Shown one piece after another: positions 33,376 through 41,951 of a stretch of DNA of 64,000 nt; position 1 is the stretch's first letter, and each line of letters opens with the position of its first letter. The notes beneath the pieces are model-generated. The model made no database searches. It had not been told where the DNA came from and saw nothing but the letters and a program-made list of their open reading frames with translations. Origin of the DNA: Streptomyces sp. TSRI0107 (GTDB lineage: Bacteria; Actinomycetota; Actinomycetes; Streptomycetales; Streptomycetaceae); NCBI RefSeq assembly GCF_001905845.1, contig NZ_LIVZ01000003.1, positions 124,001 through 188,000 of the forward strand, given 5' to 3'. A program made the position numbers and the translations under genes.

Positions 33376-34143
33376 TCACGGTGTGCCCGCGGCCATGACC
33401 GCGACCAGTACGGCGCTGTCGCCGAACTGCCAGACCGGCGCGACATGACTGAAGCCCGCGCGGCGCAGCAGCTCGGCGTGGCGGCGCACCGTCACGCGTT
33501 CGTCGCCACCGGTCGCCCCATGGGCCGGCCGACGCCGTTCGCGCTCGTCGAAGAGGTCGGCGAGTTCCGGGTCCCGGGATGCGGCGTCCCACCAGGACCG
33601 CCAGTCCTCCCGGGGGTGGCCGCCGGTGCGCTGCGCCCGGCGGCGGCCCACATGGGCGGTGAGGTCCGCGCACGGTGCCGCGTCCGGCGGGAAGTGGTCG
33701 CCGTTGACGAGGACGCCGCCGGGGCGGAGCAGGGACGCGAGGCCGCGGTACGTGCGCAGCAGGGCCGGCTCGGGCAGGTAGTGCAGGGCGGTCGTCGAGA
33801 CGGCGGCGTCCAGGGGGCGCTCCAGCGCGAGGGCGTCGGTCCAGCCCTCCTCCCCGATGACGGTGTCGACGAAGCGTGCGGCGTCGGCGTAGTGGGTGCG
33901 CCCCAGTTCGAGCAACAGGGGGTCCATGTCGGCGGCGACGATCTCGGCGTCCGGGAAGCGCGTGGCGAGCCTGGCGGCCAGGGAGCCGGGGCCGCACCCC
34001 AGGTCGAGCAGGAGCGGCCGGGCGCGGCCGGCCGTGGTGTGCTCGACGACGTCCGCGATCACGGTGAACCGCTCCTCGCGGTCCACCGCGTACCGCTCCT
34101 GCTGGCGTTCCCAGCGCTCCACCCACGCCCTGGCCGTCGCCAT
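33376..34143 (-). CDS. Class I SAM-dependent methyltransferase
   Basis: 255 residues from the ATG at 34143 (MATARAWVERWERQQERYAV); a start 8 codons upstream is possible. The Rossmann motifs are clear: motif I LLLDLGCGPGSLAARLA, the acidic end of strand 2 IVAADMDPLLL, motif II LDAAVSTTALHYLPEPALLR and post-motif LLRPGGVLVNGDHF. The C-terminal region has PREDWRSWWDAASRDPELAD, and a final strand FSHVAPVWQFGDSAVLVAV. The class methylates small molecules. It stands 93 bases downstream of the metallophore-like block's last gene's stop on the other side (34237), reading in the same direction, but the promoter region upstream of it has no obvious link to that block. Confidence 0.88.
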   Translation of the reverse strand: MATARAWVERWERQQERYAVDREERFTVIADVVEHTTAGRARPLLLDLGCGPGSLAARLATRFPDAEIVAADMDPLLLELGRTHYADAARFVDTVIGEEGWTDALALERPLDAAVSTTALHYLPEPALLRTYRGLASLLRPGGVLVNGDHFPPDAAPCADLTAHVGRRRAQRTGGHPREDWRSWWDAASRDPELADLFDERERRRPAHGATGGDERVTVRRHAELLRRAGFSHVAPVWQFGDSAVLVAVMAAGTP

Positions 34144-34236
34144 GCTCACGCCCATCGCCTGCGCCACCTCATCCGTCTCTCGTGCGTTCGTGGGGCTCAG
34201 ACGAATCTACAGGTGGAAACGGTTATCAGTTGCCCT

Positions 34237-35463
34237 TCAGGTCAAGGAGGCGAGGACGGTCAGCAGGCGATCGATCTCCTCCACCGTGTTGTACACATGC
34301 AAACTCACTCGTACCGACCCGGCCCGTTCGTCGGCGCCGGCCTGGCAGAGGCTGTCGGCCCGCACCATGAAGCCGTGGCTGAAGAGGATGAAGCCCAGGT
34401 CGTCGGAGGGGATGTCGTGGTGCCGGAAGGTGACGATGCCCTGCCTGCGCTGCGACTCCGGGAGCGTTGAACCGGCCGCCAGGCCGGCCTGACAGCCGAG
34501 GATCTCGTACGGGCCGAGGTGCCGCAGCCGGTCGGTCAGCCGGGTGGTGAGAGCGGCCGTCCAGCGCGCGATCCGCTCCGGTCCGGCCGCGTCGAGCCAG
34601 TCGAGCGCGGCCCGGAGGGACACGATGCCCACCGTGTTGGGCGTGCCCTGCCAGCCTCCGGGCCGGAACTCGGGCCCCCGCGCGTTGCGCGCCCAGACCG
34701 CGCCCGAGCCGGGCAGGGCCATCGCCTTGTGCCCGGAGAAGACCACGAAGTCGACGTCCAGCGACGGATCGTCGAGGCGGACGGGCAGGTGGCCGACGCT
34801 CTGCGCCGCGTCCAGGCAGATCGGCACGTCCGGGCCGACCGCTGCGCGGATGCGGTGCACGTTCATGTCGCCGCCGTAGACGTGGTGGACGTGGGTCGCG
34901 GCCACGAAGCGCGTCCGGGGACCGACGGCCTCACCGAGGGCCCGGTGGTCGTAGTCGCCGGAGGCCGCCTGGTACGGCATCGCGCGCACGCGGACGCCGA
35001 TGCCGCGTTCGGCGAGCAGCCGCCGGGCCTCCAGCCAGGGGTCCAGATTGGCCCGGTGGTCGGCGTACGGCACGAGGATCTCGTCCCCGTCGTCCAGGTA
35101 CGGGACGAGCCAGTCGCGGGCGACGGTGCGCAGGCCCTCGGTGGTGCCGCTGGTGAAGTGGACGCCGGAGCGGTCCGGCCGGGGATCGCGAAGGAACTCC
35201 TTGACCCGTTCCCGGGTCGATTCCACCAGCTCCGTGGTCCGGTTGGCCCAGGGGTAGGTCCCCCGGCCCGCGTTGGCGTTGGACGTCGTGAGATAGGTCT
35301 GGACGGCGTCCAGTACGGCGCGCGGCTTCTGGGACGTCGCCGCACTGTCGAGGTACGCCAGTTCGGGATGGGCTTCGACGATCGGGAACTGCTCCCTCAG
35401 CTCCCGCTGCCAGAGCAGGTCCTTGTCCCCGTCCGTCCCGGGCAGCGGCTGCGCGGCGCTCAC
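34237..35463 (-). CDS. Class V aminotransferase / cysteine desulfurase-like enzyme
   Basis: 408 residues from a GTG at 35463 that overlaps the previous stop (GTGA). PLP-fold type I features include AYLDSAATSQKPRAVLDAVQ, HFTSGTTEGLRTVA, ICLDAAQSVGHLPV, and the Schiff-base Lys in VVFSGHKAMALPGSGAVW, very like SufS. A Cys lies in the region equivalent to the SufS active-site loop (RADSLCQAG), so desulfurase activity is plausible. It is the third gene of a tightly overlapping set with a cysteine synthase-rhodanese fusion and a Y4yA-family decarboxylase. The combination suggests mobilising sulfur or building a beta-substituted amino acid. No clear role is established. Confidence 0.85.
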   Translation of the reverse strand: MSAAQPLPGTDGDKDLLWQRELREQFPIVEAHPELAYLDSAATSQKPRAVLDAVQTYLTTSNANAGRGTYPWANRTTELVESTRERVKEFLRDPRPDRSGVHFTSGTTEGLRTVARDWLVPYLDDGDEILVPYADHRANLDPWLEARRLLAERGIGVRVRAMPYQAASGDYDHRALGEAVGPRTRFVAATHVHHVYGGDMNVHRIRAAVGPDVPICLDAAQSVGHLPVRLDDPSLDVDFVVFSGHKAMALPGSGAVWARNARGPEFRPGGWQGTPNTVGIVSLRAALDWLDAAGPERIARWTAALTTRLTDRLRHLGPYEILGCQAGLAAGSTLPESQRRQGIVTFRHHDIPSDDLGFILFSHGFMVRADSLCQAGADERAGSVRVSLHVYNTVEEIDRLLTVLASLT

Positions 35464-36797
35464 TCGCGCACCAGCGGTGCGCCCGCGTCCCGCCAGGCGA
35501 CGATCCCGCCGGCCAGGCTGCGGACGTCGGGGTGGCCCATCCGGGTCAGCGCAGCGGCGTACCGCAGCGACTTCTCTCCGACGGGGCAGGCGAGCAGCAC
35601 GGGGGTGTGCTTGCTGAAGGGCAGTCCGCCGCGGAGCAGTTCTTCGAACAGTTCGTCGACGATGTTGACCGAGCCCTGGATGTGCAGGGCGGCGTAGGCG
35701 TGCGGGCTGCGCAGGTCGACGACGAGCGGCCGCGGTTCGCCCGCCTCGATCCAGCGCCGGGCGTCGACGGTGTCCACGGCGCGGGCCTCGGCGCGGATCT
35801 CGGCGTCGGTGAGGTGGGAGGGCGCGTGGCCCCGGCTCGCCCGGCCCAGCAGTTCCGGGCGGCGCTGACGCACGTAACTCAGATAGCTCTCGGCGCGGTC
35901 GCACACGATGAAGACCGCCGTGCGGCGCTGCCCGGTGCCCTGCAACTCCGCGTCGGGCCCGCGAAGATGCCGGACGGCCCCCTGGTAGGCGGCGCCTCCG
36001 GTCGGTCCCGACAGCAGTCCGCAGCGCCGGATGAGGGTGATCATGCCGTCGATGGCCTCGTCGGAGGTCACCGACTCGATGGTGTCGTACGTCGCCGGGT
36101 CGAACAGGCCGACCTGGTGGACCTCGTCGATCGTGCGGATACCGGGGATGAAGTCGGACTTGTGGGAGACCAGGCCGAGGACCCGCACCTCGGGATCGTG
36201 TTCGCGCAGGACCCGGGCGACGCCGGTCGACGAACCGGCGGTGCCGACGCAGGCGACGAACCAGTCGGGCACCCGCCCGTCGAGGTCCTTGACGATCTCG
36301 GGGCCGGTGCCCATGGCGTGCGCCTCGACGTTGCGCGGGTTGAAGTACTGGTCGGTGTGCAGATAGGTGCTGTCCGGGTCGGAGAGCGCCTGGTGGAAGT
36401 GGGTCAGCGGGTCGTCGGTGTCGGTCGGGTCGAGGCATTCGCTGCGCCCGGGAAGTTCCTCGATCTCGGCGCCGAGCAGCAGGAGCAGTTCCTTGATCTC
36501 GGGGACGCGCATACGGTTGGTGACGCTCTTGAATTTCAGTCCGTGCAGCCCTGCCATCAGGGCTAGGGCCTTGGCGGTGTTGCCGCTGGACAGTTCCACG
36601 ACCGTCCCGTCGGTGCCGGCGGCGGCCTCCAGGTGGGGCCGGGCCATGTGCCAGGCGGGCCGGTCCTTCACGGACCCGAACGGGTTGAGCATCTCCAGCT
36701 TGGCGTAGAGGTCGATGTTGCGCAGCCCGTGCACGGCGGGGTCGATACGCACCAGAGGTGTGTTGCCGATGGCCTCCGTGATGCTGTCGTACCTCAT
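35460..36797 (-). CDS. Cysteine synthase-like PLP enzyme fused to a rhodanese domain
   Basis: 445 residues. Residues 1-~320 are a fold-type II O-acetylserine sulfhydrylase/CBS-like domain: ITEAIGNTPLVRID, PLP Lys in NPFGSVKDRPAWHMA, LSSGNTAKALALMAG, GTAGSSTGVARVL and SGPTGGAAYQGAV. Residues ~345-445 are a rhodanese module (LVVDLRSPHAYAALHIQGSV) with the persulfide-carrying Cys in LLACPVGEKSLRYA. The start overlaps the decarboxylase stop, and the end overlaps the aminotransferase start, each by 4 bases. Similar cysteine synthase homologues (SbnA, NGR234 Y4xP) feed siderophore pathways by making 2,3-diaminopropionate-type units. The fused rhodanese points instead, or also, to sulfur transfer. 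Confidence 0.88.
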   Translation of the reverse strand: MRYDSITEAIGNTPLVRIDPAVHGLRNIDLYAKLEMLNPFGSVKDRPAWHMARPHLEAAAGTDGTVVELSSGNTAKALALMAGLHGLKFKSVTNRMRVPEIKELLLLLGAEIEELPGRSECLDPTDTDDPLTHFHQALSDPDSTYLHTDQYFNPRNVEAHAMGTGPEIVKDLDGRVPDWFVACVGTAGSSTGVARVLREHDPEVRVLGLVSHKSDFIPGIRTIDEVHQVGLFDPATYDTIESVTSDEAIDGMITLIRRCGLLSGPTGGAAYQGAVRHLRGPDAELQGTGQRRTAVFIVCDRAESYLSYVRQRRPELLGRASRGHAPSHLTDAEIRAEARAVDTVDARRWIEAGEPRPLVVDLRSPHAYAALHIQGSVNIVDELFEELLRGGLPFSKHTPVLLACPVGEKSLRYAAALTRMGHPDVRSLAGGIVAWRDAGAPLVRE

Positions 36798-38290
36798 GCG
36801 GGTGTTCCCCCCAAGGGTGTGATCGGCCAGTAGTCCTCGTCCAGGCACCAGCGCCAGGTCGTGCCCTCCTGTTCCACCGCGACCGTTCGCGCGACCGGCT
36901 GCCGCTGCGCGTGGTGGGCGTGGAAGTCCATGGCGTATCCGGCGGTGTTGACGAAAGCCAGCAGGTCTCCCGCGCGCGGCAGCTGTGGGAGGTGGACCAG
37001 GCGTCGCGTGATGAGGTCGCCTTCCAGGCAGAGATTCCCGGCGAGGAAGACGCCGGCCGGTGCCTCGTCGCGCGTGTCCGGCGCTCCGCGCGGCAGCAGC
37101 ACGGGGTCCACGAGGACGCCGTGTTCCTCGAGGCTCATGTCGCCCGCGTTCATGCCGAGACGCACCAGGTGCTGCCCGGGTTCCGTGCCCGCGGGCCGTA
37201 CGTCGAGCACGCGCGCCAGCGTCAGCCCGCACTGGTCGACCAGGGAGCGGCCAGGTTCGATGTGGAGGTCGTGGAGGTGTTCGAGGAGGAGGTTCGCCGT
37301 GGGCCGGCCCAGGACCGGTGCGGGCGTCGACAGCAGTTCGTCGAGGTAGCCGGGGCCGGCGGTCGGACGGTGGGCGGGGTACAGCGCGGCGGCTCCGCGT
37401 ACCGTGCCGCCCTCGTTGCGCAGCCCGTAGCCGTGGCCGCGCCACGTCAGAGGCGGGCGCCGGCCCAGCACCGCCTCGCTCAGGGCGGTGGTCCAGCGCT
37501 CCCACTCCCCCGCGTCGTCGACGTACCCGACGCCGAATCCGCCGCCGATGTCTACGGCACGCGGCGCGAGGCCGCGCGCCCGGCACTCGTCCATGAACAG
37601 CACGCACTGTTCGAGCGCCCGCGTCTTCTCCTCCACGCCGGTGGTGTCCAGGTGGTAGGCGACACCGGTCAAGTCCACGGCGTCCGTGTGCTGTTCGAGA
37701 GCGGACAGCATCGTCCGCGCCTCGTGCACGGGGGTGCCGAAGCGGCTGCGCCGGGAGAGCATCCGGGTGCCCGCTCCCCCGAGGCCGGCGGCCGACTCGA
37801 ATCCGGACAGGCGGACCAGTACGTCGACGCGGCCGAGACCGTGGGTGCGCACCAGGCCGGCGAGCCGTTCCAGCTCGCCGGGCGAGTCCAGGTTCACCGT
37901 CGCGCCCACCCGCGCCGCCAGCCACAGGAACTCGGCGTCCTTGGGGCCGGTGGCCATGATCCGGTCCCCGGTGAAGCCGCAGCTCAGCGCGTGCCGCAGT
38001 TCCTCCAGGGAGGCGACGTCGACGCCGACGGAGGCGACGTCCTCCGCCGCCAGTCTGCGCAGCAGGGCACTGGACCGGTTCGCCTTGTGCGCGAAGTACA
38101 CGCGTCCGGCGAGGCGGTGACGGCGGTAGACGGCGCGGAAGCGCGCGGTGTTCTCGGCGGCGGCCTCGGGGAGCAGCACGTTGAGCGGCGATCCCAGCGC
38201 GTCGACGAGCGAGTGCAGGAACGGCTGTGCCTCCAGCAGTGAGGCGAGCGGCGGACCCGCCCTCGGCCTCAGATACAAGGGCGCGTCCAC
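36794..38290 (-). CDS. Y4yA-family PLP-dependent decarboxylase
   Basis: 498 residues from the GTG at 38290 (VDAPLYLRPRAGPPLASLLE), chosen for its GGGAGGGG site 7 bases upstream; a TTG at 38332 is the longer alternative. It is an alanine-racemase-fold type III PLP enzyme with the Lys in VYFAHKANRSSALLRRLAA, ASVGVDVASLEELRHAL, DIGGGFGVGYVDD (phosphate cup) and EPGRSLVDQCG. The pattern matches the Y4yA family, relatives of diaminopimelate/ornithine decarboxylases. In Rhizobium NGR234, y4yA lies next to a cysteine-synthase gene in a siderophore-like locus, as recalled from general knowledge. Here it heads the sub-operon and may decarboxylate the amino acid made by the next enzyme. Confidence 0.85.
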   Translation of the reverse strand: MDAPLYLRPRAGPPLASLLEAQPFLHSLVDALGSPLNVLLPEAAAENTARFRAVYRRHRLAGRVYFAHKANRSSALLRRLAAEDVASVGVDVASLEELRHALSCGFTGDRIMATGPKDAEFLWLAARVGATVNLDSPGELERLAGLVRTHGLGRVDVLVRLSGFESAAGLGGAGTRMLSRRSRFGTPVHEARTMLSALEQHTDAVDLTGVAYHLDTTGVEEKTRALEQCVLFMDECRARGLAPRAVDIGGGFGVGYVDDAGEWERWTTALSEAVLGRRPPLTWRGHGYGLRNEGGTVRGAAALYPAHRPTAGPGYLDELLSTPAPVLGRPTANLLLEHLHDLHIEPGRSLVDQCGLTLARVLDVRPAGTEPGQHLVRLGMNAGDMSLEEHGVLVDPVLLPRGAPDTRDEAPAGVFLAGNLCLEGDLITRRLVHLPQLPRAGDLLAFVNTAGYAMDFHAHHAQRQPVARTVAVEQEGTTWRWCLDEDYWPITPLGGTPA

Positions 38291-38318
38291 GTAAGGGCCC
38301 CTCCCGGCGTCGACCGAC

Positions 38319-38355
38319 CATCGTTGCGACAATCGTTCGGGAATAGTCGTTTCCC
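38319..38355 (-). promoter_or_regulatory. ACGAYT direct repeats and GGGAA-N7-TTCCC before the decarboxylase gene
   Basis: On the minus strand ACGACT, ACGATT and ACGATG occur at 38345-38350, 38331-38336 and 38319-38324, spaced 14 and 12 bases. GGGAATAGTCGTTTCCC at 38339-38355 forms short inverted arms. The region lies just upstream of the GTG start at 38290. It suggests an internal promoter for the three PLP enzymes. It does not match a Zur box. Confidence 0.35.
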
Positions 38356-38448
38356 ACTACACCCGCCGCTAAGCCTCGCCGCGCCCCTGGCCGGTGTGCC
38401 GCCGCTGCTTGTCACCTTCTGAACAGACCGGCGTGCAGGCCGAGTTGT

Positions 38449-40215
38449 TCACGAGGTGATGTGGGCGAGGCTGCGGTTGAGTGCGCTGCCGGGGCGTCCG
38501 GTGAGCTCCTCCCAGGTGCCCTCCTCCGTGATGCGGCCGGCTTCGAGGACGGCGATGCGGTCGGCGCGGCGGATGGTGGCGCGGCGGTGGGCGATGACGA
38601 TCGTGGTGCGGCCCTCCTCCCGCAGCGCGGCCGCGATTCGGGCGTCACTGGCGTTGTCCAAGTGGGCGGTGGACTCGTCCAGTACGAGGACTCTGGGCCG
38701 GGCGAGCAGCGCGCGGGCGAGGGCGATACGGGCCCGCTGGCCGCCGGACAGGGTGGATCCGCGCTCACCGACGAGGGTGTCCATCGGGGCGATCCGGTCG
38801 ACACCGCACAGGCGGGCCGTCGCGGCGAGCAGGTCGTCGTCCGCGTCGGGTGCGGCGAGCCGCAGGTTCTCGGCGAGGGTGCCGTGGAAGAGGGGCGTCT
38901 CCTGGCCCACCAGTGCGACGGCACGCCGCAGTTCCGCGTCGCCGATGTCGCGTACGTCGACGGGATCGCCGTCGGCGGGAATGAGCTGGACCGCTCCCTC
39001 CGACGGGTCCCAGAAGCGGGCCAGCAGGTGCGCGCAGGTCGATTTCCCGGCGCCCGAGGCGCCCACGAGAGCCAGCGTCTGCCCCGCCCGGACGGTCAGC
39101 TCGACGCCGTCCAGTACGGGGCCGCCCCCGTAGTCGAACCTCACCCGGTGCAGCCGCACCCCCAGCGGGCCGGGGGGCAGCGGGCGCGGTGCGGCGGGTG
39201 GCGGGGCGAGCGCGGGAGCCTTGACGGCCGCGTCGACGCGGGAGGCGGCGGCGCGCAGCGTCACGGCCTGGCTCAGGGCACGGGCCGACTCCGCGACCGG
39301 ACCGAGGACGGACAGGGCGAGCGCCATCGCCGCCGGGGCCCACGCGCCGTGCAGCCGGCCGGAGGTCACGGACTGGGCCGCAGCGGCCACCACGCCGAGG
39401 ACGGCGGCCACGATGAGGAGGTCGCGGACCGCGGCGGCGACCGCTTCCCGCACGGCCTCGGCACGCTGGGCGTCGCCCACCTCCCGTCCCCTGCGCGCCA
39501 GTCGGCGGCGTCGTGCGGCCAGGGCGCCGAAGGCGAGCAGTTCGCGCAGCCCGTCGACGGTCTCCACCGTGTCGGCCGACAGCCTCGCGACGGCCGTCCG
39601 GATGCGGCCGCCGCGCGCCGCGCGTCCGCGCGCGTCGGCGAAGGGGGCCGCGGCGAGCAGCGCGGCGACCGGCAGCACGGCCGCCGCCAGCCAGGGCTCC
39701 ACCGTGGCGAGGACCGCGGTGCCGCCGGTGAAAACCGTCGCGGCAGCCAGGAGTTGGGCGGTGGTGTGGGCGTAGAAGAACTCCAGCGCCTCCACGTCGG
39801 CCATGGCGGTGGCGGCCAGGTCGCCGCTGCGCCGGCCGGCGACACGGGCGGGTGCGCTGCGGGCGAGTCCGTCGAAGACGCGTACGCGCAGCGCGGCCAG
39901 GACCCGGTAGGCCAGGTCGTGTGACAGGTCCATCTCGCGCCAGGTCGTCAGGGCGCGTACGAGGACGAGGGCGACGAGTGCGGTGGCGGTGCCGGCCGAG
40001 GGGGTGTGCCCTTCGATGACGGCCGTGCCCACGGTGTGCGCGGCCAGCGTCACCAGCGCGACGAGGGAGCCGTGTTCGAGGACGGCGGCGGCGCAGGTGC
40101 GGGCCGTCATGGCGCGGTGCCCGGCGAGGGCGGGGAGCAGAGCGCGCAGTGTGCCCCGGCCGGGCACGCCCGTGTCGGTGCCGGCGGTGGTGGCGGTGTC
40201 GGTGGCGCTGCTCAT
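38449..40215 (-). CDS. ABC transporter half (permease-ATPase), partner 2
   Basis: 588 residues. The N-terminal ~330 residues carry six hydrophobic spans of the type I exporter fold. The nucleotide-binding domain (from ~355) has Walker A VGASGAGKST, signature TLSGGQRARIALARA, Walker B RVLVLDESTAHLD and H-loop VIAHRR. The Walker B is followed by Glu, so the site should hydrolyse ATP. It overlaps the partner gene by 4 bases. The two halves form a heterodimer. Siderophore importers with exporter fold (IrtAB in mycobacteria, YbtPQ in Yersinia) set a precedent, so the direction (export of the product or import of its metal complex) is open. Confidence 0.9.
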   Translation of the reverse strand: MSSATDTATTAGTDTGVPGRGTLRALLPALAGHRAMTARTCAAAVLEHGSLVALVTLAAHTVGTAVIEGHTPSAGTATALVALVLVRALTTWREMDLSHDLAYRVLAALRVRVFDGLARSAPARVAGRRSGDLAATAMADVEALEFFYAHTTAQLLAAATVFTGGTAVLATVEPWLAAAVLPVAALLAAAPFADARGRAARGGRIRTAVARLSADTVETVDGLRELLAFGALAARRRRLARRGREVGDAQRAEAVREAVAAAVRDLLIVAAVLGVVAAAAQSVTSGRLHGAWAPAAMALALSVLGPVAESARALSQAVTLRAAASRVDAAVKAPALAPPPAAPRPLPPGPLGVRLHRVRFDYGGGPVLDGVELTVRAGQTLALVGASGAGKSTCAHLLARFWDPSEGAVQLIPADGDPVDVRDIGDAELRRAVALVGQETPLFHGTLAENLRLAAPDADDDLLAATARLCGVDRIAPMDTLVGERGSTLSGGQRARIALARALLARPRVLVLDESTAHLDNASDARIAAALREEGRTTIVIAHRRATIRRADRIAVLEAGRITEEGTWEELTGRPGSALNRSLAHITS

Positions 40216-41951
40216 GCGGCGAGTTCTCCTCGGTGGGCGTGGCCGGCCTCGACGAGTCGCGCGTAGACGCCACCGGCTGCGACCAGTTCGGCGTGGTCTC
40301 CGACGGCGTCCACCCGTCCCGCGTCGAGGACGACGATGCGGTCGGCGTGCCGGACGGCGGCGAGCCGGTGGGCGACCACCAGGACGGTCCGGCCGCTCGC
40401 GGCGTTCAGCAGTTCCCGGACGATGTCCGCCTCCCGGCGTTCGTCCACCGAACTGGTGGCCTCGTCGAGGACGAGCACCGGCGCGTCCGCGAGCAGGGCC
40501 CGGGCGAGGGCGAGCCGCTGGCGCTGCCCGCCGGACAGGGTGGCGCCGCGTTCGCCGAGGAGGGTGGCGTAGCCGTCGGGGAGGGCGGTGATCTCGTCGT
40601 GGATGCCGGCGACGCGGGCCGCGCGCGTCAGGTCGTCGTCGGTCGCGTCCGGGCGGGCCATGCGCAGGTTGTCGGCGATGGTGGCGTGGAAGAGGTACGT
40701 CTCCTGGGAGACCACGGCGATGCCCTGCCGCAGCGATTCGAGCGCGTACTCGGTCGTGGGGCGCCCGTCGAGGGTGATCCGGCCGTCCTGCGGGTCGTGA
40801 TGGCGCAGGAGCAGGGCGAGGAGCGTCGACTTGCCCGCGCCGGACGGGCCGACGATCGCGGTGGTGCGTCCCGCCTGCGCGGTGAAGGAGACGCCGTGGA
40901 GGGCGGGCTCCGGTGCGCCGTCGTACGTGAAGGTGACGTTCCGGAAACCCACGGCGGGTGGTACCGCCCAGCGCGCGGGGGCCGGTCCGGTGTCCTGGAC
41001 GGCGGGCTCGGCGGTGCGCAGTGCCGCGATCCCGTCCGCGGCCGACACGCCCAGGTAGCCGGCGTGCCACTCGCGGGCCAGGTCGCGGACGGGGCGGAAG
41101 CACTCGGAGGCCAGCAGCAGCACCAGGTAGGTGCCGGTCGCCGTGGTGGAGCCGGTGGCGGCCGACCAGGAGGCGAGGAGCGCGGCGGCGGCGGTGCCGC
41201 CCTGGACGGCGAGGTCGGTGATGCCGGTGTCGACCAGGGACACCCGCAGTTTGGCGACGGTCGCCCGGTGCAGCGCCGCCGAGCGCCGCTCCAGGCGTTC
41301 ACGGGTGCGGCCGACCGCGCCGGCGGCACGCAGGGCGGGCATGCCCTGCAGGGCCTCCAGGTAGTCGGCGCCGAGTCCTTCGTAGGTGTCCCAGTGCTCC
41401 TTGCCCCGTGCGGCCAGGAGCCGGTCCCAGGCGCGCGGCCCGGCCAGGGCGAGCAGCAGGGCGGGGACGAGACCGAGGAGGGCCGCGGGTTCGACCGCGG
41501 CGACGGCGGCGAGCACCAGGGGCGGCACGGTGAGGGTGATCAGGAGCTGGGGCAGGTAGCGGGAGACGTACGCGTCGACGCCCTCCACCCCGTCGACGAG
41601 GGTGGTGCGTACCGCCCCGGCGCGCGCGGTGGTCAGATGTGCGGGGCCCAACTGTCCGAGGTGGGCGACGAGTTCGTCGCGCAGGTCCACCCTGACCCGG
41701 GCTCCGGCACGGGTGGCGGTGCGCCGCTGCGCCATGGCGAGGCCGGCGCGGGCGGCGACGACGGCGAGCACCGCGCCGAGCAGCCACGGGAGCCGGCCGG
41801 TGGCGCCGCGGGCCAGGTCGGCGAGCGCGACGGCCAGCAGTGCGGCCTGCGACAGGTGGGTGAGGGTGACGGCGCCCTGGAGGACGGTGGCGGTGAGCAG
41901 GGGGCGCCGTGCGCGCAGGGCGGCGCGGCGCAGTTCGGGGTGGACGATCAC
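40212..41951 (-). CDS. ABC transporter half (permease-ATPase), partner 1
   Basis: 579 residues from a GTG at 41951 overlapping the SagB-like gene stop. The membrane domain has six spans and resembles CydD-type transporters (LTVPPLVLAAVAAVEPAALL, ARGKEHWDTYEGLGADYLEA, LVLLLASECFRPVRDLAREW). The ATPase domain has VGPSGAGKSTLLALLL, VSQETYLFHATIADNLRMA, GATLSGGQRQRLALARALLA, PVLVLDEATSSVDE and VAHRLAAVRHAD. All catalytic elements are intact. Together with the gene at 38449 it forms one heterodimeric transporter encoded directly behind the RiPP-modification enzymes, which supports a role in moving the modified peptide or its metal complex. Confidence 0.9.
   Translation of the reverse strand: MIVHPELRRAALRARRPLLTATVLQGAVTLTHLSQAALLAVALADLARGATGRLPWLLGAVLAVVAARAGLAMAQRRTATRAGARVRVDLRDELVAHLGQLGPAHLTTARAGAVRTTLVDGVEGVDAYVSRYLPQLLITLTVPPLVLAAVAAVEPAALLGLVPALLLALAGPRAWDRLLAARGKEHWDTYEGLGADYLEALQGMPALRAAGAVGRTRERLERRSAALHRATVAKLRVSLVDTGITDLAVQGGTAAAALLASWSAATGSTTATGTYLVLLLASECFRPVRDLAREWHAGYLGVSAADGIAALRTAEPAVQDTGPAPARWAVPPAVGFRNVTFTYDGAPEPALHGVSFTAQAGRTTAIVGPSGAGKSTLLALLLRHHDPQDGRITLDGRPTTEYALESLRQGIAVVSQETYLFHATIADNLRMARPDATDDDLTRAARVAGIHDEITALPDGYATLLGERGATLSGGQRQRLALARALLADAPVLVLDEATSSVDERREADIVRELLNAASGRTVLVVAHRLAAVRHADRIVVLDAGRVDAVGDHAELVAAGGVYARLVEAGHAHRGELAA

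Noticed and set aside
33376..34143. Methyltransferase as a member of the metallophore locus
   Set aside because: Same strand, but a 93-base gap and no overlap separate it from the block whose other genes mostly overlap by 4 bases; linkage is not supported by sequence.
38339..38355. Third Zur box before the decarboxylase gene
   Set aside because: GGGAATAGTCGTTTCCC has the wrong arm sequence and spacing for the 7-1-7 Zur pattern.
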